Assembly (NCBI GenBank): GCA_963758555.1 | Contig: CAVWVW010000003.1 | Span: 1,984,001-2,048,000 of the forward strand | Origin: CAIUMH01 sp963758555 | GTDB taxonomy: Bacteria; Actinomycetota; Acidimicrobiia; Acidimicrobiales; RAAP-2 | Reading direction: 5' to 3' | DNA: 64,000 nt | Part shown: one piece after another, positions 38,455-44,840 of the stretch | Layout: each line of letters opens with the position of its first letter | Position numbering within the stretch: the stretch's first letter is position 1 | Made by a program: the position numbers and the translations under genes | The notes under the pieces: model-generated | Told to the model about the DNA's origin: nothing | Database searches by the model: none | The model's input: only the letters and a program-made list of their open reading frames with translations

Positions 38455-39219
38455 TCAGGAACCCTCATCATTTATCTGGTCCGCTTGGATCGACCGCTCC
38501 GCGAGGAGATCTCTCAGCTCCATGAGCTCCTCGATGTCGCGACGGTCAGAGGTTCGCGCTTCGTAGCCGGAGTGCGCCAGGAGCTGGACCTCGAGGGAGA
38601 GGCAGGGCACACGGTGACCGTCGATCTTCCCGGTGCCGGCAACATCGACGTGAGGTGCTTCGCGCGCATCCTCCACGTGTCCGTCCTCGGGAGCCAGGCT
38701 CCCGCCGATGCGGTCGAGATCGATGCTCAGCAGCTCGATCTGGTGGCCAGCACGATCGACCACCAGGGACTGGATCGGCATCCAGATCCCGGCAGGCCGT
38801 TGACTCGTCCTCTCGAAGCCCAGCGCCGCCAGCGCGCGCAGCGCCCTCGGCTCATCGACCTCGAACGAGGGAAGGACAAGATCCAGATCACGATGTCTCC
38901 GGGTTTGGTGACCGAGCAGCGCATCAACGCCCCAGCCACCTGCCACCAGGTAGGGGATCTCGGACGCGTCGAGGGTCTCGAGGATCTTCAGCACCCCCGG
39001 TCCTCGAGCCTGCTTCCTGAGCAGATCGAGCTGTGCCTTTGAGCTTCGTGCTCGACGTCGCATGGCGTGAAGACCGTCAGCGATCGGCGTGCCTGCGATT
39101 GCTCGACGAAGCCTCTTCAACGCGAGAGCACCCCGCTCGTGCACCCCGTCACGGCTGCGGTCAGCCCTCTCATCGGACGCATCGGGCAACGATAGTTCCC
39201 TCTCGCTCAATGCGATCAT
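38455..39219 (-). CDS. nucleotidyltransferase resembling lincosamide/aminoglycoside nucleotidyltransferases
   Basis: Pol-beta-fold nucleotidyltransferase. The core reads VLKILETLDASEIPYLVAGG, GGWGVDALLGHQTRRHRDLD and LVLPSFE, matching the GG(x)D…RxHxDxD signature of LnuA-like and ANT(2'')-like enzymes that adenylylate drugs. A C-terminal region with VPCLSLEVQLLAHSGYE and RRDIEELMELRDLL fits the same family. The open frame reaches 39219; the domain begins ~80 residues in, so an internal start (for example ATG 39063) is likely. It may be a housekeeping or sugar-modifying relative; resistance is not shown. Followed by the 2H phosphoesterase. Confidence 0.75.
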   Translation of the reverse strand: MIALSERELSLPDASDERADRSRDGVHERGALALKRLRRAIAGTPIADGLHAMRRRARSSKAQLDLLRKQARGPGVLKILETLDASEIPYLVAGGWGVDALLGHQTRRHRDLDLVLPSFEVDEPRALRALAALGFERTSQRPAGIWMPIQSLVVDRAGHQIELLSIDLDRIGGSLAPEDGHVEDAREAPHVDVAGTGKIDGHRVPCLSLEVQLLAHSGYEARTSDRRDIEELMELRDLLAERSIQADQINDEGS

Positions 39220-39351
39220 CCATCAGATGGCCCAGCCCTGTGCCTCGCGGCTTCCCGATGAGCTGCACGCAAGGTCACCACCGCGTGATGACGACGTCGA
39301 GAGGCGAGGGGCCCAGTTCACAACGTCTCGGTGCTGGTGCAAGCGAGCCCT

Positions 39352-40581
39352 TCACTCAGCTGCGCCCACCGAAGCGGTCTCCTCCACCAGCTTCTTCACG
39401 AGACGGGCGGTGGACTCGGTCGAATAGCGACCGAGGTAGAGCGCCACGCCGGCCTCCGACAAGCTGGTCCAGAGCGCATCATCAACGAGGATCCTCTGAC
39501 ATGCCGCCGCGAACTCGATGGGGTCGTCGCACACCAGGGCGTGGACGCCAGGGGTCACCTCGATCCCTTCGCAGCCAATCGTCGTCGTGACGAGAGGCAA
39601 GCCATAGGCAAAGGCCTCCAGGATCTTGACTCTCGTGCCGCTCCCGCTCAAGAGTGGGACGACGACCCCTCGGGCTGCTCGCAGCTCAGTCTCGATGTTC
39701 TCGACCTCCCCGACCACGGTGACTCCCTCACCCATCGACGCCGACGAGAGGCGATCATCGAAGCGACCCACAAAGCGGATCGTCGCATGGGGAAGTTGCC
39801 TCTTGAGAAGGGGAAACACCGATTGGAGGAACCAGACTGCGCCGGCCAGGTTCGGCTCGTACGTGAAGCGACCCACCATCACCAGGTGCTGGGACGGCAC
39901 AGGGAGGGACCGTGACCCACCAGGATCCGGGTACCCGTTCGGGATCACCTCGACGTTGCCTCGTCCCAAGCGGCGGGCGTCAAGATCGCTGCACACGACC
40001 ACGGCGTTCGCAGAGAGCGCTATCGCCTCCTGGAGTGCGCTCCATCTCTTGACGTCACGGCGGTCGAACGCCCTGACCAAGGTGGACCGGATCCGACCCA
40101 GGAAGCCTCCTGGGTGGCTCCCTCTGAAGATCGCATGGTCCTTCTGAGCGGACACCGCTCGCTCCAAGACGACATCCTCCAGGTTGTCGAGATCGACGAT
40201 GGCGGGCCCGAACTTCGAAGCACCGAGCACGGAGTACACGTCGGCATGGCTGTACCAGACCACGTCGTAGGGCCCTTCGACGAACGCGCTGAGCGACGAT
40301 GCTGCGGCGTCCCAGTCACGCCACGCGATGCGACGAGGCGTCCTTCGAAAGAGCGACTTGAGAAACTTCGCTCCTGATCCACGAGTCGAGGGAGCGACCG
40401 TGGCTGCGTATCTGGTCACGCACGGGTGTGATCCGTCGAGGACGACTTCTCCTTGGAAGGCGGCGATGAACAGGTCGACCTCGCCGCACGCAGCCAGTGC
40501 CTCGAGGACCGAGGCAAACCTGAGCCGATAGCCGTCTCGAGGAGGCCACGGGTAGACGTCCCCGATGGCCAGGATCCTCAT
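39352..40581 (-). CDS. GT4-family glycosyltransferase
   Basis: GT-B glycosyltransferase, 409 residues. N-terminus MRILAIGDVYPWPPRDGYRL; acceptor-domain features YDVVWYSHADVYSVLGAS and AIVDLDNLEDVVLERAV. Donor domain: VVCSDLDARRLGRGNVEVIP, HLVMVGRFTYEPNLAGAVWF, ATIRFVGRFDDRL, VPLLSGSGTRVKILEAFAYG and LPLVTTTIGCEGIEVTPGVH. The last two are typical of the PslF/WsaF-like branch that often sits with EPS genes. The ATG at 40581 fits the family N-terminus; a GAAGGG site lies 9 bases upstream. Frame intact. Divergent from the wzx gene. Confidence 0.9.
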   Translation of the reverse strand: MRILAIGDVYPWPPRDGYRLRFASVLEALAACGEVDLFIAAFQGEVVLDGSHPCVTRYAATVAPSTRGSGAKFLKSLFRRTPRRIAWRDWDAAASSLSAFVEGPYDVVWYSHADVYSVLGASKFGPAIVDLDNLEDVVLERAVSAQKDHAIFRGSHPGGFLGRIRSTLVRAFDRRDVKRWSALQEAIALSANAVVVCSDLDARRLGRGNVEVIPNGYPDPGGSRSLPVPSQHLVMVGRFTYEPNLAGAVWFLQSVFPLLKRQLPHATIRFVGRFDDRLSSASMGEGVTVVGEVENIETELRAARGVVVPLLSGSGTRVKILEAFAYGLPLVTTTIGCEGIEVTPGVHALVCDDPIEFAAACQRILVDDALWTSLSEAGVALYLGRYSTESTARLVKKLVEETASVGAAE

Positions 40582-40866
40582 CGGTGGCAACCCTTCCCCT
40601 CCAGCCAAGCAAGGTCACCGAGAACCGTGCAGCTTGCAGAGAGCTCGCGCTTCATCTCCAAAAGGTAGTCGGCGTCCAGTTCACCCTCTGAAGTGGTGGC
40701 TTGGAGCGGTAGCAAGAGGCTCGAACCCAAGATGGCCGCCGTCGTTCACGGCGAGTTCACCCTGCCGTCGCGTGCAGGTCAGATTGGCGCAAGAACCTCG
40801 CCGCCGCCGTCGATTCCTCGTCCCGTGATGCTCGGTGCTCGGCAGATGCCGTGAGAACATACCGAG
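40582..40866. other. divergent promoter region between GT4 and wzx genes
   Basis: 285 bases between divergent starts, so it should carry two promoters. I see no clear core promoter, tRNA or ORF. Confidence 0.35.
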
Positions 40867-42426
40867 ATGGACGATGACCGAGAGATCTCGGGTGAGGAGT
40901 CGCCCACGGTCGAACCAGGGACAGACCGCTCGGAGCAGGAAGAGGCATTCCAGGCTGCCGCGTCGCTTGGAGATCGACCAGAGCTCGAGGCCACCCCGTC
41001 CTTCGATGAGGCCAACCTCAGGGAGACGGCCATCCAAGGAGGCGGCTACCTCGCCGCCCGCGAGATAGCCGGGATCGGCCTTCGCTCCCTTGGCATCATC
41101 GCGATCACGCGCATCATCGGGCCGAGCTCGTTCGGGCTCTACGCGGCTGCTGCGGCCTTTGCCACGCTCATCGGCAACGCCGCGCAGATGGGGATGGAGG
41201 TCTTCTTGATCCGCCAACCCGACGAGCCGACTGACGACCTCTACCAGCAGGTCTTCACGTTTCTGCTCGTGATCTCTGTGCTCGCTGCTGGCCTGGCGAT
41301 CGGATGCTCCTACCTCGTCGTCCAGCTCGACAGCTCGCTCGAAGCACCACAACGGCTCTTCGTCGTGCTGGCAGCGAGCATCCCGATCAACGTGCTGTGG
41401 GCCCCGGCCCAAGCCAAGATCGAGCGATCCTTCGGCTACAAGCGGATGGCATGGCTCGAGTTCGGGGGAGATGCGATCTTCTACGCCGTGGCCACTGCGC
41501 TCGCCCTCGCCGGCGCTGGCGCGTGGTGCTTGGTGGCTGGCTTCGTGGCGTGGCAGTCGTGGCTCTTCGTGGGAAGCCTTCGGTTCTCCCGGCTCCACCT
41601 TCGGTGGAACTGGTCGTCGTCGGTGAACCGAAGCCTGCTGCACCATGGAACCTCCTATTCCTCGGCCGGCATCCTTCAGGCGGCAACGGGGCTCATCAAC
41701 CCCATCGTGGTGGGCGCCTTCTTCGGGTCGGCGGGTGTCGGCTACGTCGCGCTGGCCCAACGCCTCGTCGACACGCTGAGCTTTGCTGCCCGTGCGACGT
41801 GGAGACTGGGCATGGTCACGCTGACCAAGGTGAGCAACTCAGCCGATCGGCTCGCACGAGGCATCGAGCAGGCGATGACGCTCCAGCTGCTCGCCACCCT
41901 CGGTCCGATCCTTGGGGTGTGCGTCTTGGCGAACTGGCTGGTGCCCTTCGCCTTTGGCCCAACGTGGACCCCGATGATCCCCGTCCTCGCCTGGCTCGGG
42001 ATGGCCCGCATCGCGGCCTCCCCGATCACGATCGAGTTCGCCGTCCTCTACGTCAAGTCGAAGAACATCGTGGTGGCCATCGCGACGGGGCTGGGGGGAC
42101 TCGTGACGCTTCTCTTCGCCCTCGTGCTGGTTCCCACGATCGGGCTCGCTGGCTACGGCATCGCCACCCTCTTGAGCGTCGTGTCGATGCTGTACCTGCA
42201 CCGACAGACCCTTCGCGTCAGCTCCTTCAGCTTGCTGCCCTGTCTGCGCGTGATGCTCCCCGTGCTGCCCATCACACTGTTCCCGCTCGTCGCGATGCCC
42301 TACGCCTTCTTGCTCTTCGCGCCGGCGCTGCTCGCTGCGGTGATGCCGAGCGTCCGACGAGAGGTGACGTCCAACACTGGCCTGGTGTGGAACGGGCTCG
42401 TCCACCCGAACGCCGTCAAGCGCTAG
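40867..42426 (+). CDS. Wzx-like polysaccharide flippase
   Basis: MOP-superfamily membrane protein, 519 residues, that flips undecaprenyl-linked glycan units to the outer face. An acidic N-terminal ~60 residues (EESPTVEPGTDRSEQEEAFQ) is longer than usual. About 12-14 hydrophobic helices follow (SLGIIAITRIIGPSSFGLYA, LFVVLAASIPINVLWAPAQA, GLINPIVVGAFFGSAGVGYV, IVVAIATGLGGLVTLLFALV, LPVLPITLFPLVAMPYAFLL). With Wzy and Wzz-like genes at 12.5-20 kb it completes a Wzx/Wzy pathway. Its stop is 43 bases from the convergent GGDEF-EAL gene, with a small hairpin between (42451-42471). Confidence 0.9.
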   Translation: MDDDREISGEESPTVEPGTDRSEQEEAFQAAASLGDRPELEATPSFDEANLRETAIQGGGYLAAREIAGIGLRSLGIIAITRIIGPSSFGLYAAAAAFATLIGNAAQMGMEVFLIRQPDEPTDDLYQQVFTFLLVISVLAAGLAIGCSYLVVQLDSSLEAPQRLFVVLAASIPINVLWAPAQAKIERSFGYKRMAWLEFGGDAIFYAVATALALAGAGAWCLVAGFVAWQSWLFVGSLRFSRLHLRWNWSSSVNRSLLHHGTSYSSAGILQAATGLINPIVVGAFFGSAGVGYVALAQRLVDTLSFAARATWRLGMVTLTKVSNSADRLARGIEQAMTLQLLATLGPILGVCVLANWLVPFAFGPTWTPMIPVLAWLGMARIAASPITIEFAVLYVKSKNIVVAIATGLGGLVTLLFALVLVPTIGLAGYGIATLLSVVSMLYLHRQTLRVSSFSLLPCLRVMLPVLPITLFPLVAMPYAFLLFAPALLAAVMPSVRREVTSNTGLVWNGLVHPNAVKR

Positions 42427-42450
42427 CGGACGGCCGAAGAGCCTCTGTCG

Positions 42451-42471
42451 GATCGGCGGCCTGGGCCGATC
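42451..42471. terminator. short hairpin between convergent wzx and GGDEF-EAL genes
   Basis: GATCGGC at 42451-42457 pairs with GCCGATC at 42465-42471 across a 7-base loop. It sits between the two stop codons, touching that of the minus-strand gene. No U-tract on either side. It may act as a weak bidirectional terminator; the evidence is structure and position only. Confidence 0.35.
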
Positions 42472-44749
42472 AACGACCGAGGGCTTCGATGTCGATCGAG
42501 CCAGCGCTGAGCAGCTCGAGCAGAGAGTCGAGCGCCATGGGTCTCGCCAGGAGATAGCCCTGGGCCCGGTGGCAGCCGATCTCCAGGAGCTGGTTGATCT
42601 CGGCCACCTCTTCGACGCCCTCGGCCACCACGGCCAGCTCGAAGGCGCTCGCCAGGTTGACGCAGGTCTGCGCCAGCACCCGGTTGATCGGATCGTTCGA
42701 CATCCCGTTCACGAAGCTGCCGTCGATCTTCATGACGTTGAAGGGAAGCTCCTTCAGCTGGGTGAGCGAGCTGAACCCGGTGCCGAAGTCATCGATCGCC
42801 AAGCTCATCCCCGCAGCCCGCAGCGCCTTGAGCTTCTCGACGGCCGGGCCGAGGTCGCCGATGAACGCGTGCTCGGTGATCTCGATGCACACCTGGTCTG
42901 GGCGAATGCGGGCGCGCTCGATGCAGCCGAGCATGAAGTCGACCGAGCCCTCTACTGAGAGCTCGGCCGGCGACACGTTGATCCGAACGGTCAGGTTCCC
43001 GCCCTGGTGAGAGCGGAGCATGGTCGCCATCGACTGGCAGGCTTCGTCGAAGATCCATTGCCCGAGGTCGACGATCAGACCCGTCTCCTCGGCCAGCTCG
43101 ATGAACTCGCCAGCGGCCAGCAGCCCTCGTTCTGCGTGCTGCCAGCGAACGAGCGTCTCGACCGCCAGGATCTCCCCCGTGATCAGATCGAACTCAGGTT
43201 GGTAGTGCAGCAGCAGATCGTCGTCCACGATGGCTTGACGAAGCATGAGCTCGAGGTTGGATCGCTCGTCCGAGGCTCGGCTGAGCTCTGAGTCGAAGAC
43301 CACAGCTTGGTTCCCGCCCTGGCGCTTCGCCTCATAGAGGGCGACGTCAGCGCAGGAGAGCATCTGTCCACTGGTCCTCGACGTCTCGTCAGAGATCATG
43401 ATGCCCACGCTGCCCGTGTGGGACACGTGCTTGCCCTCCACCTCGATGGAGGCCGAGCAGAGCTCGAGCAAGCGGCTCGCCGCAGCCACCGCTCCCGCTT
43501 CGTCGGTGTCGTGCTCGAGCAGGACGACGAACTCATCGCCTCCGAGCCGAGCGGCAAAATCGCCGGGTCGAAGCGAGTTTCGAACGCGATCTGCGCACAC
43601 CACCAAGATCTGGTCACCCACGTTGTGACCGAGGAAGTCGTTCATGATCTTGAAGCGGTCGAGGTCCATGAACAGCAACGCCATGCCGGGGCCCTCGAGT
43701 GCCAACCTCCGATCGATCTCCCGCAGGAGCGAGCGTCGGTTGTTGAGCCCGGTCATCTCGTCGTGATCGGCGTTGAAGAGCAGCTGCGCCTCAGCGAGGA
43801 TTCGGCCCTGCGTCTGGGCCAAGAGCGAGGCCACCGCCATCAGGGCGTTGATCTCCGATTGGGTCCAGCTCCGCTCTTCGAGGTAGATGAAGGCCAGCAC
43901 CCCGGTGGTCACGTCGCCGTCGACCAACGGGACCGCCGCCCCTGACCACGGCAGGTCGGTTCGCGCTTCCGTGACGATCTCTCGGTAGGAGTCCGACGTG
44001 GTGGACTGCGCGCCCACGATGGGCTCCTTGAAGTCGCGCGTCATCTCGAACATCGGGTCGTCGTCAAAGGAGACGACACCGAGAGGATCGGGGTCAGGGA
44101 TGTCCTCACGGTGCGGGAACTCGGCCGCCATGTTGCTGGTGCCAGCGTCGTGGTCGTTGAAGCGCAGGAACGCCACGTCCGCGCCCAGGAAGCCGGCGAG
44201 ACGCTCGACGATCCAGTCAAGGCTCTGCTGGACCTCGAGCCCCGAGGCCGACATCAGCCGGTTGGCGACCTCGACCACGAGATCGTCCAGCGAATCTCGG
44301 TACGCCTCGTCCTGCTCTTCCTCCCAGCTCGTGGCGCACATCGAACCGAAGATGCGCAGGACCGCCATCTCGACCTCGCTGAACTGCGCTTCGCCCCTGC
44401 GGACCACGGCCAGAGCACCGAGCAAGTTGCTCGCTTCGTCCTGCACCGGCGCGACGAACGCTTGGAGATCGGCATCCTCGCCCAGCGAGAGCTCGCCGAG
44501 CTCGTCGCCTGCGGCGAGCTGTCCTGCCACCATCTTGGTGATCAGGGACTTCTCATCGGTCGAGACCGCGCCGCTTGACCAGAACTCGAACTCGTCGACC
44601 TCGTCCTCGACGTAGCGAACCAGCAGCACGAGGTCGGGAGTCTCCTCGATGCCCCTCAGGGCCCGTGCGATGCCTCGCTGGAAGACTCGGATGATCCCGC
44701 TCTGCGAGAAGTCCGGCCTCGGCGTTTCGACGCCAAGGGTGTCGCTCAT
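42470..44749 (-). CDS. GAF-GGDEF-EAL bifunctional c-di-GMP enzyme
   Basis: 759-residue cytoplasmic protein. Two GAF-like regions occupy ~1-330 (LQAFVAPVQDEASNLLGALA; PWSGAAVPLVDGDVTTGVLA). GGDEF domain ~330-485: LLFMDLDRFKIMNDFLGHNV and ARLGGDEFVVLLE, catalytic signature intact. EAL domain ~500-750: VETLVRW (the usual EALLR is ETLVR here), INVSPAEL, CIEITEHAFI, AIDDFGTGFSSL, VMKIDGSFV, VVAEGVEE and GCHRAQGYLLARP, so the metal and base residues are kept. It can plausibly both make and break c-di-GMP. Domain order matches what I recall of mycobacterial Rv1354c. Downstream of the E1-like gene by 91 bases. Confidence 0.93.
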   Translation of the reverse strand: MSDTLGVETPRPDFSQSGIIRVFQRGIARALRGIEETPDLVLLVRYVEDEVDEFEFWSSGAVSTDEKSLITKMVAGQLAAGDELGELSLGEDADLQAFVAPVQDEASNLLGALAVVRRGEAQFSEVEMAVLRIFGSMCATSWEEEQDEAYRDSLDDLVVEVANRLMSASGLEVQQSLDWIVERLAGFLGADVAFLRFNDHDAGTSNMAAEFPHREDIPDPDPLGVVSFDDDPMFEMTRDFKEPIVGAQSTTSDSYREIVTEARTDLPWSGAAVPLVDGDVTTGVLAFIYLEERSWTQSEINALMAVASLLAQTQGRILAEAQLLFNADHDEMTGLNNRRSLLREIDRRLALEGPGMALLFMDLDRFKIMNDFLGHNVGDQILVVCADRVRNSLRPGDFAARLGGDEFVVLLEHDTDEAGAVAAASRLLELCSASIEVEGKHVSHTGSVGIMISDETSRTSGQMLSCADVALYEAKRQGGNQAVVFDSELSRASDERSNLELMLRQAIVDDDLLLHYQPEFDLITGEILAVETLVRWQHAERGLLAAGEFIELAEETGLIVDLGQWIFDEACQSMATMLRSHQGGNLTVRINVSPAELSVEGSVDFMLGCIERARIRPDQVCIEITEHAFIGDLGPAVEKLKALRAAGMSLAIDDFGTGFSSLTQLKELPFNVMKIDGSFVNGMSNDPINRVLAQTCVNLASAFELAVVAEGVEEVAEINQLLEIGCHRAQGYLLARPMALDSLLELLSAGSIDIEALGR

Positions 44750-44840
44750 TGAGTCACACCAGCCTTGAGCTCAATCATTGGCTGCAAGCCTATCCTTCGG
44801 GCTTCTCTGTCCCTCGAATGATCCGACTCGCTCGTGGCCA

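Noticed and set aside
40690..40760. tRNA-like stretch with a T-loop-like GGCTCGAACCC
   Set aside because: No matching acceptor, D or anticodon stems can be drawn around it.
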